Source: a virus. From it: a stretch of DNA of 64,000 nucleotides. A program made the translations under genes and the position numbers. Of this stretch, positions 14,691-23,002 are shown piece by piece. Position 1 is the first letter of the stretch; the number at the start of each line of letters is the position of its first letter. The notes beneath the pieces were generated by a model. It was given only the letters and a program-made list of their open reading frames with translations. It was not told the origin of the DNA and made no database searches. The stretch spans positions 1-64,000 of IMG/VR virus record IMGVR_UViG_3300025764_000004. The stretch is one strand, 5' to 3'.

Positions 14691-14717
14691 CCTCCTGTCC
14701 TTCGGGCAGGGGGTTTT
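14691..14717 (+). terminator. rho-independent terminator
   Basis: CCTCCTGTCC, a TTCG tetraloop, GGCAGGGGG and TTTT. Strong stem with one bulge; ends the queD-queE transcript. Confidence 0.82.
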
Positions 14718-14737
14718 GGCATCAAAAGAGATAGGTT

Positions 14738-14812
14738 ATGAAAGATATAGATTTTGAACCATTTGATCTTATATGTTATCCCGAAGTAGTACCAGAATCA
14801 GAAAGAGAATAA
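14738..14812 (+). CDS. acidic micro-ORF, 24 aa
   Basis: MKDIDFEPFDLICYPE..., 24 codons, acidic. It sits between a terminator and the next gene and ends 3 nt before that gene's ATG. Its tight spacing is the only support. Confidence 0.3.
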   Translation: MKDIDFEPFDLICYPEVVPESERE

Positions 14813-14815
14813 GTT

Positions 14816-15022
14816 ATGAAAAAACAAAAAAGATTTGAAATTGGGGATTTTTTAAAAACAAGAATAACCGGCATGCACCCTGAAATTATAATTTCAGATG
14901 CACCTCCAACTAAATGGCAGATATTTTTCTACAAAGTAAATCCATTTAAAAGATTTTTCAATAATAAAGAACGAGAAAGAGTTTATAAATGGTATTTATC
15001 ATCAAAAGAAGGTCGTTTATGA
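14816..15022 (+). CDS. basic hypothetical protein, 68 aa
   Basis: Lys/Arg/Phe-rich 68-aa protein. No known motif. ATGA-coupled to the next gene at 15019. Confidence 0.55.
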   Translation: MKKQKRFEIGDFLKTRITGMHPEIIISDAPPTKWQIFFYKVNPFKRFFNNKERERVYKWYLSSKEGRL

Positions 15023-15291
15023 ATCAAAAACAAAAAGATCAGTTAAGACTGGCAGCTTTACTCATACACGAAGCTGAAAGTATTATAAAAGATGTTAAAT
15101 CAGAAGAACAAAAATCTATTAACGATCTAAAAATAAATAAGGCTGTTGATTTAAACAGAACATCTGAAGAGGTAATAGCTGCTCTAGAAGATGCGGAATA
15201 CTCATTAAAAGATGTAACTTCCAACCTTTCTACGACACTTGTAGAAGATTTTATTTGTATAATAGGTGTAAGAAATGTTTTTTACAATTAA
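15019..15291 (+). CDS. helical hypothetical protein, 90 aa
   Basis: Predicted coiled-coil or helical-bundle protein: Lys/Glu-rich with heptad-like Leu/Ile spacing over residues 8-70. The ATG at 15019 forms the ATGA junction; an upstream ATG at 14989 would overlap the preceding gene. Confidence 0.55.
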   Translation: MNQKQKDQLRLAALLIHEAESIIKDVKSEEQKSINDLKINKAVDLNRTSEEVIAALEDAEYSLKDVTSNLSTTLVEDFICIIGVRNVFYN

Positions 15292-15323
15292 GAATTAATT
15301 CATTAATCATTAAAATTGTTATT

Positions 15324-16058
15324 ATGAAAGCAAAATTGAAAGACTTGCAAGTCGCTGCACAAGAATTGAATGCAATCGGGATCGACCCGGAAATTGATGC
15401 TGCATCTACGGATGTAGAAGTATTGTTTGCTGGAATCAAAGATTCTTTGAGTGTTATTGAAGACACAGACGAGTTCACAACAAAGACTCAATCTGTTATT
15501 GACGAGGTTACAGAAATTGTTGAAGCCGACAAAGTTCCTGAAGAAAAACCAAAACGTCAGGTGAAACCTGTTGCTGCTCCGGTTGTTGCTAAAAAAGAAG
15601 TGGTAGAAGAGGATGCAGAAACAACTCTTTATGACAAAGTAAAAGCTACCGCAAAGGTTGCTGATTTGAAAGCTATTGTTGAAGAAGAAGATGACTTCAA
15701 AAAGATCCGGAAAGCAATCGACACGTTCAAAAATCCATTTATCCTGAAACGTGCAATGTTGGACATTCTGGAAGAATCTGATCCGAAACTTGCTACAGGT
15801 GCTGCTGAAAAGAAAGCTGCAAAAACAGCAAAGAAAGAAGTAGATCCAAACGCTCCAAAGAAAAAGAATCCTTTTGTAAAGGTTGCCGGACAATTGTCTA
15901 ATCTGGAAGTTGCTGAGAAGCTGTTATCAGAAAAAGCTGATCCGAAAACCATCTATGCTACATTTACCAAAGTGTATGAAGGCAAAGCTGGAGCAGACGA
16001 AAAGTACATTAAAGGCCGAGCAGACATTTACATGAAAATTGCTGCAAAAGGTAAGTAA
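15324..16058 (+). CDS. Ala/Lys-rich protein, paralogue of 1747 gene product
   Basis: 244-aa protein. Helical N-terminus (1-80), Ala/Lys/Glu-rich linker (80-110 and 160-185) and an ordered C-terminal domain (about 190-244) ending YIKGRADIYMKIAAKGK. That domain matches the end of the 1747-2385 product. Charged repeats and abundant Lys suggest nucleic-acid binding. It has its own strong terminator at 16084-16120 and a TTGTATAATA motif upstream, so it is probably highly expressed alone. A virion-internal or DNA-condensing role is possible. Confidence 0.75.
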   Translation: MKAKLKDLQVAAQELNAIGIDPEIDAASTDVEVLFAGIKDSLSVIEDTDEFTTKTQSVIDEVTEIVEADKVPEEKPKRQVKPVAAPVVAKKEVVEEDAETTLYDKVKATAKVADLKAIVEEEDDFKKIRKAIDTFKNPFILKRAMLDILEESDPKLATGAAEKKAAKTAKKEVDPNAPKKKNPFVKVAGQLSNLEVAEKLLSEKADPKTIYATFTKVYEGKAGADEKYIKGRADIYMKIAAKGK

Positions 16059-16083
16059 CTAAGTATTGATTTAAGTATTTATG

Positions 16084-16120
16084 AAGCCCAGAGTTTAATT
16101 GATTACTCTGGGCTTCTTTT
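16084..16120 (+). terminator. rho-independent terminator
   Basis: AAGCCCAGAGT (16084-16094) pairs perfectly over 11 bp with ACTCTGGGCTT (16105-16115), then CTTTT. It lies 13 nt before folE and separates the two transcripts. Confidence 0.85.
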
Positions 16121-16132
16121 AAACTTTTTATA

Positions 16133-16675
16133 ATGACACCAGAAGTACTAATTTATAAAATGCTCTTAGAAATTGGAGAGGATCCTGACAGAGAAGGATT
16201 GCTAGAAACTCCAAAACGAATTGTAAAATCCTGGAAAGAACTTTACGCAGGGTATAATCAAAATCCTGCAGACTTGTTTACTGTATTTGAAGCAGGAACA
16301 TACAATCAGATTGTACTTCTTAAGGATATTGAAGTTTATAGTCTTTGTGAACACCACGGTCTGCCGTTCTTTGGAAAAGCTCATGTTGCATACATACCAA
16401 ATGAAAAAGTTATAGGTATTTCCAAATTAGCACGTCTAGTAGATGTGTTTGCAAGGAGAATGCAAATTCAAGAACGAATCGGAGAACAAGTTACTTCTGC
16501 ATTAATGGAATATCTCCAACCAAAAGGTGCCGCTTGTATTATCCAAGCCTGTCATATGTGTATGAGAATGCGAGGAGTCAACAAACAACAATCTACAATG
16601 ATCACCTCTTCGATGAAAGGGGAATTTTTGACAAATTTATCAGCTAAACAAGAATTAATGTCAATAATAAAATGA
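16133..16675 (+). CDS. folE: GTP cyclohydrolase I (FolE)
   Basis: 180-aa FolE, which converts GTP to 7,8-dihydroneopterin triphosphate, the first step of 7-deazaguanine and folate synthesis. It shows PDREGLLETPKR near the N-terminus, LCEHHGLP (Cys72, His75 zinc ligands), VIGISKLARLVDVFARRMQIQER, and CHMCMRMRGV (Cys140-Cys143, third ligand). The length is slightly below the E. coli enzyme (222 aa), as in other phage and short bacterial forms. It overlaps the next gene (ATGA) in an operon leading to dpdA. Confidence 0.94.
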   Translation: MTPEVLIYKMLLEIGEDPDREGLLETPKRIVKSWKELYAGYNQNPADLFTVFEAGTYNQIVLLKDIEVYSLCEHHGLPFFGKAHVAYIPNEKVIGISKLARLVDVFARRMQIQERIGEQVTSALMEYLQPKGAACIIQACHMCMRMRGVNKQQSTMITSSMKGEFLTNLSAKQELMSIIK

Positions 16676-17001
16676 AAAAATTTGTAACTATACGAACACA
16701 GTTTCCGGCCGTACATTGTTGGCCTGATTGTAATATCCCATCAGTAGGGTATCTTGTATTTCCACATCGTCATTTATTTGTTATAAAAATGAGTTGGGAA
16801 GTGTCAGATAATAATCGCCAAATAGAATTTATTTCTAAAAAACAAGATGTGAACAAATACATTGCAAAACATTTTTATGATAAAGATTTGCGTTCTATGT
16901 CTTGCGAAGACATTGCAGAAAAACTGCTAAACAGATTCAATGCTGACTCTATATCTGTATTTGAGGACGGGGAGAATGGTTGTGAGATATTTAAAGACTA
17001 A
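16672..17001 (+). CDS. QueD/PTPS-fold paralogue without catalytic Cys
   Basis: 109 aa. The pattern F-x-A-V-H15 ... P-H32-R-H34-L-F matches the three zinc histidines of the 6-pyruvoyl-tetrahydropterin synthase/QueD fold. IEFISKKQDVNKYI stands where QueD has FVKDYGELN, and MSCEDIAEKLLNRF where QueD has PTAENLAKHLYERF. The catalytic Cys (four residues before the first His of HxH) is replaced by Leu28; Cys16 and Cys20 lie elsewhere. This assignment is my alignment by eye. It may be a pterin- or deazaguanine-binding enzyme of altered chemistry. It sits between folE and the radical-SAM gene. Confidence 0.6.
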   Translation: MKKFVTIRTQFPAVHCWPDCNIPSVGYLVFPHRHLFVIKMSWEVSDNNRQIEFISKKQDVNKYIAKHFYDKDLRSMSCEDIAEKLLNRFNADSISVFEDGENGCEIFKD

Positions 17002-17003
17002 GA

Positions 17004-18353
17004 ATGAAAAAATCAATCAATATTATCGACCCGTGCTCCACTGAGCAAAATCGAGGTAGTTTCTGTTATTCACCATATTTGTGTTATAATGGAATGGCTT
17101 TCACTCTTGATGCTAATTTAATCGAATCATTCCAACCAGAAGATTTAGACAGTATTCCTGATGCGGACATACAACTTGTTTGTCTGTGGTCCTATCCTCA
17201 AATAGAATCTTCGATGATGTTAGCTATGTCACTTCCGTTTATGTACGGTAAAGACAATGTCTATTTTGTTGGGTATTCACCATTAATCAAACAATTAGGT
17301 TTACATCATATTGAAGAAAAGTTAGGATTTGATCCATTACAAGATGAAGCATTCCTTGTTCATGCAATGAGTCGATACCCTGTAAATTATCACAAGTTTA
17401 AACGTTTGTTATTATCCGATTGTGATATGCATCTACGTCATTTAGATGCAGGAGAAAAGGTTTATCCACTGTTCACTTCATACGGTTGTGACCAAGGATG
17501 TTCATTTTGCCCAAGTACAACTAATTGCGGACGTAGGAGAATTGAAGTTCCTTTGTCTAAAGTTTGTACAATGTTAGATCAGTGTATCAAACAAGGCATA
17601 AAATCTATTCATTTTACAGATGAAGATTTCTTTTACGACATCAACCGGGCATTTAAAATCTTGTTAATGTTACAAGGAAAAGGAATGCATCTGATTGCAT
17701 TAGGATCTGCTGAAGCTGTTTCTTACTTTATTGCTAAATATGGTGTTGACCCAATTAAAAATGCAGGTTTAGAAGTGATTGAGATTGGATTTGAATCAGG
17801 GGATGCAGAAGTGTCTAAGAAAATGGGACATGGTAAAAGTTTGTCTGCTTGCGAAGAACTTGCACAGATGCAAGATTGGATTCCATTTCGTATATTCTGG
17901 TTAGTACTTACCTTCTTTCCAGGTGAGACAATTCATAGTTTAAATGAGACAGGACGCTTCATGTTAAAGTACGGATTTGAACAAGAAGAGGTGATGGGGA
18001 GGCTTCGTACAAATGGAACAAAGATTGGCCTTGGGCAATTTATGCAATGGTATGATGGTATAGCTATGGCTAAATCTTTAGAAAAAAATGGAATAAAATT
18101 AACGCAAAGGCCTGTAAGATTGATTCCTTCGTATGTTCCAAATTCGTTTTTGGAAAGTATAATTACTGAAATACACGAAGAAGCTATTGAAAAAACAATA
18201 CCTTATTTAGAGCTATACAATACTGCTTTGCCTAATAAACCTCTTGAAATCGGCAGAAAAATAAGCTATTATTTAGAAGATATGCCTATATACGGTTACA
18301 TACGCACATTAACTGCCTTAGCAATATTAGCCAGAGGAGGAGTCATACGATGA
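17004..18353 (+). CDS. radical SAM enzyme of unknown substrate
   Basis: 449-aa protein. The radical-SAM cluster motif is C162-x3-C166-x2-C169 (CDQGCSFC). HFTDEDFF, IALGSAEA and EIGFESG follow as barrel strands, as in B12-binding-type radical-SAM proteins. The N-terminal 150 residues have alternating beta/alpha pattern resembling the fold of that group, but the cobalamin DxHxxG signature is not seen. It is co-transcribed with folE and dpdA. Probably it acts on the deazaguanine base or nucleotide; the substrate is unknown. Confidence 0.75.
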   Translation: MKKSINIIDPCSTEQNRGSFCYSPYLCYNGMAFTLDANLIESFQPEDLDSIPDADIQLVCLWSYPQIESSMMLAMSLPFMYGKDNVYFVGYSPLIKQLGLHHIEEKLGFDPLQDEAFLVHAMSRYPVNYHKFKRLLLSDCDMHLRHLDAGEKVYPLFTSYGCDQGCSFCPSTTNCGRRRIEVPLSKVCTMLDQCIKQGIKSIHFTDEDFFYDINRAFKILLMLQGKGMHLIALGSAEAVSYFIAKYGVDPIKNAGLEVIEIGFESGDAEVSKKMGHGKSLSACEELAQMQDWIPFRIFWLVLTFFPGETIHSLNETGRFMLKYGFEQEEVMGRLRTNGTKIGLGQFMQWYDGIAMAKSLEKNGIKLTQRPVRLIPSYVPNSFLESIITEIHEEAIEKTIPYLELYNTALPNKPLEIGRKISYYLEDMPIYGYIRTLTALAILARGGVIR

Positions 18354-18655
18354 ACGCTAAACTCAAATCTTTTGCATCGAATCTGATGCTAATAACAGGT
18401 ATCATTACAAGTATTGCCGGGGTTATTGAAACTATCGGTAAACTGGTATTGTCTTTCCGCACCAAGAATATCCCAGAGGTTAAATCAATCAGTAAGTCAA
18501 TAATCCCGGAGTATGGCGACTTGCCCTCGGCTCCTCCTACTATTGAACAGGTAAGTTTCTTTGCTGAGTATCGAGGAATAATATTGATAGTTACCGGAAT
18601 ATTGGTTATTGCATTTTCATTGTGGATTATCAAACGGTTAAAAACTAGAATATGA
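18350..18655 (+). CDS. membrane protein with two TM segments, 101 aa
   Basis: Hydrophobic segments at about residues 12-34 and 74-94, separated by a Pro/Ser-rich loop. ATGA-overlaps both the radical-SAM and glycosyltransferase genes. The reason for a membrane protein inside this operon is unclear. A holin-like or envelope role is possible. Confidence 0.6.
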   Translation: MNAKLKSFASNLMLITGIITSIAGVIETIGKLVLSFRTKNIPEVKSISKSIIPEYGDLPSAPPTIEQVSFFAEYRGIILIVTGILVIAFSLWIIKRLKTRI

Positions 18656-19677
18656 GAACAGTAATATTAAACATTCCAATAGAACCTATTGAAGATAGAT
18701 ATAGTGTACAATGGGATAAATGGTTTCAGAGTGCTTTTCATGAGAATCCTGATTTAGAACTTATTAGTGTGCATGGAGGAGTTACTTCAGGAAGTATCAG
18801 ACAAGGTAGTTTTTTAGATGTCATAGAAACGAATCTATATAAAAATAAACAGTTAGACAAGATTCTGCATTATCTAAACACTTATAAAGATGATCATAAA
18901 CTCATTTTATTTTTCCATGATTTGTGGAATCCTGCACTTACATCAATAGCGTACGTTCGGGATGGGATGGGTTGGAAAAATCTACGTATATGCGGATGTC
19001 TTCATTCAGGAAGTTATGACAAGTTTGATTTTTTAAACAAACAAGGAATGACTAAGTGGGCAGCTAGAATAGAAGAAGGATGGTGTAAGATTGTAGATAA
19101 AATATTTGTAGCTACTCATTATCATGATATTTTACTACGCTCAAAAAGAGTATTATTAGATGATTGGGATAAAATTGTTGTAACAGGATTCCCTCTTTAT
19201 GACGATTTTCAACAACCTCATAATATAATGGATGACGAAAGTATTCCTATTATAGTATTTCCTCATCGTTTAGACAGTGAAAAGAATCCTCAAATGTTTG
19301 ATGAATTAAAAAGCAGACTACCAAGTTATAGATTCATCAAAACAAAAGAAAACTGCAAGACTAAAGAATCATATTATCGTTTATTAAAATCTTCTGATGT
19401 TGCTGTTAGTTTTGCAGATCAAGAAACCTGGGGTATAGCAATGCAAGAAGCAGTTATTTGCGGAGCTCTTCCGATGTGTCCTAATCGTTTGTCTTATACT
19501 GAAATGTACCCATCTGCTTTTTTATTTGAGAATTTTGAAGAGTGTGTCAACAAAATAAAATGGTTATTAGCACATGAGAATCAAGCTAATGAATTTCTAC
19601 AAAATACCAAAAATACAATTCTCCGTAAAGGCAGAGAAGCAATTCCAAATATGATTAAAGAAATTGAAAAACTATGA
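18652..19677 (+). CDS. GT-B glycosyltransferase (GT4-like)
   Basis: 341 aa. The C-terminal half has the GT4 layout: VFPHRLDSEKNP (about 201-212, nucleotide-binding loop), then SSDVAVSFADQETWGIAMQEAV with the conserved E-x7-E type motif. The N-terminal half is a Rossmann-like acceptor domain. Family knowledge: retaining glycosyl transfer from a nucleotide-sugar. Its place in the folE-dpdA operon, rather than in the virion glycan cassette, suggests that it glycosylates modified DNA. That is inference. Confidence 0.75.
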   Translation: MRTVILNIPIEPIEDRYSVQWDKWFQSAFHENPDLELISVHGGVTSGSIRQGSFLDVIETNLYKNKQLDKILHYLNTYKDDHKLILFFHDLWNPALTSIAYVRDGMGWKNLRICGCLHSGSYDKFDFLNKQGMTKWAARIEEGWCKIVDKIFVATHYHDILLRSKRVLLDDWDKIVVTGFPLYDDFQQPHNIMDDESIPIIVFPHRLDSEKNPQMFDELKSRLPSYRFIKTKENCKTKESYYRLLKSSDVAVSFADQETWGIAMQEAVICGALPMCPNRLSYTEMYPSAFLFENFEECVNKIKWLLAHENQANEFLQNTKNTILRKGREAIPNMIKEIEKL

Positions 19678-19811
19678 AAACAGACATATATCCAGATGAT
19701 GAAGATTATGAAGAAATAATCAAAGATGATTATGAAGATGATAGTGAATGGGAGGAAGAAGATGAAGATAAAGAAGATGGCTATGGTATAACTTCAGATG
19801 ATGAATTATGA
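19674..19811 (+). CDS. highly acidic 45-aa protein
   Basis: 24 of 45 residues are Asp or Glu (13 D, 11 E) and only three are Lys. It is coupled by ATGA overlaps to the glycosyltransferase upstream and dpdA downstream, so it is very likely translated. Such extreme acidity is seen in DNA-mimic inhibitors and chaperone-like partners of DNA-binding enzymes. No family is recognised. Confidence 0.55.
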   Translation: MKTDIYPDDEDYEEIIKDDYEDDSEWEEEDEDKEDGYGITSDDEL

Positions 19812-20887
19812 AAAAGAATATTTTTGATTTCAAAGTGTTTATAGATTGTGGGGCTCCTTCGCTCTACAATAAACTGTCTCGAAATGATTTATCTGGTGGG
19901 CGAGGAGTGATGGGCACAAAGATGTCGGAACGTAAATTTGATGATTACTCCTATGTAGACAAACCAGAATATGCTACTTATCGAGAAGCTTATATTGAAT
20001 TTATGTTAAAGCATAAGGATGAAGTTGATGTTTATTCAAACTTAGATGTTATCAACAATCCTAAACTGACATACAGAAATCAAAAGATAATCGAAGAAGC
20101 AGGGTTACATCCAATTCCAGTTTGGCACTTAGGCAATGATCCGAAATGGTTAGAAAGGTATGTTAAAGAATACGATTATATTGCTATCGGAGGACTTGTA
20201 CCTAACCCGACATCTGTACTGATTCCTTTATTAGATGCCTTATTTAAAGAACACTTGCTAGACAGCAAAGGGTACCCGAAAGTTAAGCTTCACGGCTTTG
20301 CCTGCACTTCATTGCCACTGATGGAACGCTTCCCATGGTTTTCAGTCGACTCGGCTACTTGTAGAAAACTTGCAAACTTCGGAAGTATTGTTTTGCCAGA
20401 TTACGGTAAACAGAATCCTGTTAGTACATTTCAAGTGTCTTCTCGTACAAAAAGAATACCAGAAGAAAAAGTAGGAATGTTTAATCTTGAGGATGCTCCT
20501 GCATCAGACTGGTTAACAGATATGTCAAGTCAAGTTAGGAAAGCATTTGATTTAAGATTAGATAAATACGGAATGACTATACAACAATTAGGGGACAGTA
20601 TTATTCACAGAGTTGTCTGGAATTATTTAATCTTCTCTGAAGTAATACAAAAGACTGTTCCTGCATGGCCGTGGAGTATGCAGACTAGACAATGTAAATA
20701 TGAGTCTGCATATTGTGAGGAAGATCTCGGTTACATGACTTTCTATTTTGCCGGAATACTTAGCAAAAGTGAAGAGAATACATTCTGGAAAGGTGTATCC
20801 CATCCTATTACTGAACGATTAAAAGGTTCACTTCGATCCTTTTTCTATGCACAGAACGCTGAATATGTACTTAGTTTAAAAAAGTAA
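19808..20887 (+). CDS. dpdA: DpdA, DNA 7-deazaguanine transglycosylase
   Basis: 359-aa TGT-like enzyme that exchanges guanine in DNA for a 7-deazaguanine. Landmarks: FIDCGAPSLY (11-20, Asp13), YSNLDV (76-81), PVWHLGNDPKWLERYV (104-119), YIAIGGLVPNP (124-134) and KLHGFACTSLPLM (159-171) followed by FSVDSATCRK with Asp181. These are the layout and motifs of phage DpdA rather than of tRNA TGT, which has a different length and Zn site. Phages with DpdA resist many restriction enzymes. It is the last enzyme of the operon beginning at folE. Confidence 0.87.
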   Translation: MKKNIFDFKVFIDCGAPSLYNKLSRNDLSGGRGVMGTKMSERKFDDYSYVDKPEYATYREAYIEFMLKHKDEVDVYSNLDVINNPKLTYRNQKIIEEAGLHPIPVWHLGNDPKWLERYVKEYDYIAIGGLVPNPTSVLIPLLDALFKEHLLDSKGYPKVKLHGFACTSLPLMERFPWFSVDSATCRKLANFGSIVLPDYGKQNPVSTFQVSSRTKRIPEEKVGMFNLEDAPASDWLTDMSSQVRKAFDLRLDKYGMTIQQLGDSIIHRVVWNYLIFSEVIQKTVPAWPWSMQTRQCKYESAYCEEDLGYMTFYFAGILSKSEENTFWKGVSHPITERLKGSLRSFFYAQNAEYVLSLKK

Positions 20888-20893
20888 AAGATT

Positions 20894-21436
20894 ATGTTTT
20901 TTAACGAAGAACCAAAAGATCAGAAAGGGTACAAAGGAGGCTCAGATAAGAATCTGTCTGATATAGATCGTTATGTCAAGCCTTTATTAAATTCCCTTGG
21001 ATTTGATTGTAAGAAAGCTAAAGAAGATAATACTAGCAATAAACAGGTTCTGTATAAAAAAGGGGAGTTTGATCCAAAAGATGATTCCACCTATGTACTT
21101 GCCCAGATTATTATTGTTGAAGATTTGCATAGTATTGACACACGTGCAAACAGTAATATTCCTGAAGAAGTAGTTAATAATACAACAGAAGAAAATAGAG
21201 TAAAAACTTGGTGGAATTTCTTAGGATTACACAATACTTATTTGTTTTTGTATGTCAAGCGTGGTAATTGGTTTATACTTGTGCCTTATGCAGACATTCC
21301 CGAAGATCATTATCAATTGACTTATCGCGGACGTCCTGATAGGAAAAACCGTATGTGGGTGCCTACAGAATACCTACCAAAGTTTAAAAAGAGTTCCCAC
21401 TTAGAAGAAGATCTAAAATCAATATTAAATTGTTAA
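20894..21436 (+). CDS. hypothetical protein, 180 aa
   Basis: Soluble 180-aa protein with a charged N-terminus and an aromatic core (TYLFLYVKRGNWFILVPYADIP, near residues 113-134, is strongly beta). Six nt after dpdA, so possibly part of the DNA-modification operon. No known catalytic motif is visible. Confidence 0.65.
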   Translation: MFFNEEPKDQKGYKGGSDKNLSDIDRYVKPLLNSLGFDCKKAKEDNTSNKQVLYKKGEFDPKDDSTYVLAQIIIVEDLHSIDTRANSNIPEEVVNNTTEENRVKTWWNFLGLHNTYLFLYVKRGNWFILVPYADIPEDHYQLTYRGRPDRKNRMWVPTEYLPKFKKSSHLEEDLKSILNC

Positions 21437-21439
21437 GAT

Positions 21440-21664
21440 ATGGATACAAATAAATTAGGACAAGAACCGGCATTTCCAATTGACAATACAGCAAATTATG
21501 GCAACAACGAACCGGGAATATCAAAGCGTTTTTACGCTGCCTGTGCTGCAATGCAAGGACTATTATCTAATAGCAACGAAAACATGGTTACATTAAACGC
21601 TGAACAGCTTGTGTTTATAGCTTTTGAACATGCAGACGAACTTTTAAGACAAAAAAATATATAA
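21440..21664 (+). CDS. small conserved phage protein, 74 aa
   Basis: The layout, GISKRFYAACAAMQGLLSN then IAFEHADELL, matches a small conserved family found in many phages (pattern G-m-t-l-r-d-y-f-A-a-x-A-m-x-G-l-l ... A-d-A-m-L). Function unknown in all. Starts 4 nt after the previous stop. Confidence 0.6.
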   Translation: MDTNKLGQEPAFPIDNTANYGNNEPGISKRFYAACAAMQGLLSNSNENMVTLNAEQLVFIAFEHADELLRQKNI

Positions 21665-21667
21665 AAA

Positions 21668-22681
21668 ATGGAAATCAGTAAATCACAACTACTAGCTGCC
21701 TTAGAAATTGTAAAACCAGGCTTGGCAAACAAAGAACTCATTGAACAATCAACCTCATTTGCATTTATGGGGGATAGAGTTGTCACCTACAATGATGACA
21801 TATCAATGTCTCATCCTATTACAGGACTTGAGTTGACAGGTGCAGTAACCGCAGAATTACTTTATAAGCTTCTCGGAAAGTTAAAAGACGATGCAATCAA
21901 TATCGAGTTAAAAGAAGGTGAAATCTTGTTTAAATCAGGACGTGCAAAAGCCGGATTAAACATTCAACAAGAAATCAAACTTCCACTTGACGAGGAAATT
22001 GCATATAAAGAGAAGTGGAAAGCATTACCTGACACATTTATAGCAGGTGTTGATTTCAGTGTAGGTAGTTGCAGTAGAGATATGTCTAGGCCTGTTCTTA
22101 CCTGTGTTCATGTTATACAAGAAGGGTTTGTCGAAGCGTCAGACTCCCATCGTATTATGAGATATACTTTAGCAGGAGAGATGCCTATTGAGGATTTTTT
22201 ATTGCCTTCATCTGCTGCCATGACTATGTGCAAACTTAAACCAACACATATTGCAAAGGGACGAGGATGGGTTCACTTTAAAAATGCAAAAGAAACAATT
22301 TTGTCTTGTCGTATATTTGAAGATAAGTTTCCTGACACATCTGTTATTTTAGATGTAAAAGGTAAGCCTATTGAATTGCCTAAAGAAATTTCTGTAATTC
22401 TGGATCGTGCTGCGGTGTTTGCAAAGCGAGATCACCAAATGGATGAAAGTGTTCAAATTACATTAGAGCCTGGACGTCTAAAAATAAGAGGACAGGCAGA
22501 AAGCGGATGGTTTGAAGAATCCTGTCGTATGACTTATGAAGGAGAAAATTTAACATTCAATGTTACTCCTTATTTGTTAAAAGGAATATTGACACAGACT
22601 TCTTCTGGCATATTAGGCGAGCATCTTTTAAAGTTTGAAGGTGCAAATTGGATTTATGTAACAGCATTAAGAGAGGTATAA
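21668..22681 (+). CDS. DNA polymerase sliding clamp (DnaN-like)
   Basis: 337 aa, close to bacterial beta clamp length (about 366). It shows EASDSHRIMRYTL (about 157-169), the DnaN domain-2 signature, plus three repeats of similar alpha/beta layout. The C-terminus ends in an alpha/beta strand rather than the usual MPMR motif. It would encircle DNA and tether the family A polymerase at 24993, loaded by the 26599 product. Family A polymerases rarely use a beta clamp, which is notable. Confidence 0.85.
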   Translation: MEISKSQLLAALEIVKPGLANKELIEQSTSFAFMGDRVVTYNDDISMSHPITGLELTGAVTAELLYKLLGKLKDDAINIELKEGEILFKSGRAKAGLNIQQEIKLPLDEEIAYKEKWKALPDTFIAGVDFSVGSCSRDMSRPVLTCVHVIQEGFVEASDSHRIMRYTLAGEMPIEDFLLPSSAAMTMCKLKPTHIAKGRGWVHFKNAKETILSCRIFEDKFPDTSVILDVKGKPIELPKEISVILDRAAVFAKRDHQMDESVQITLEPGRLKIRGQAESGWFEESCRMTYEGENLTFNVTPYLLKGILTQTSSGILGEHLLKFEGANWIYVTALREV

Positions 22682-22684
22682 ATT

Positions 22685-23002
22685 ATGAAAAAAGTACCAC
22701 AATTTAACGAAGTAACATTCAATCTCTATAAAGATTTTGAAATATGGCTAAATAAAAATACATGTAAGAAAATTCTTTTAGATGATCGTGGCCAAGATAT
22801 ACAAATGATTTGGGTTCATGAAACAGGAGAGATTTTAAATTGTGATTTTCATGCAAGTATGTACAATGGTAGATTTGTCGGTTTAAATCATTTAAAATGC
22901 GGATTACCAATTTATTTATTTAATCCTGAAACAGAAACGTTTCAACCACTTAATGGATTAATTGTTAATGAAATTATAGAATGCGACGAACAATCACATT
23001 AG
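22685..23002 (+). CDS. hypothetical protein, 105 aa
   Basis: Soluble protein with mixed alpha/beta pattern (starts MKKVPQFNEVTFN). No recognised family. Overlaps the next gene by 22 nt. Confidence 0.6.
   Translation: MKKVPQFNEVTFNLYKDFEIWLNKNTCKKILLDDRGQDIQMIWVHETGEILNCDFHASMYNGRFVGLNHLKCGLPIYLFNPETETFQPLNGLIVNEIIECDEQSH

Noticed and set aside
15303-15893. Minus-strand ORF of 196 codons opposite the 15324 gene.
   Set aside because: Antisense shadow of a low-complexity Ala/Lys/Glu gene; Phe/Cys-rich translation is not protein-like.
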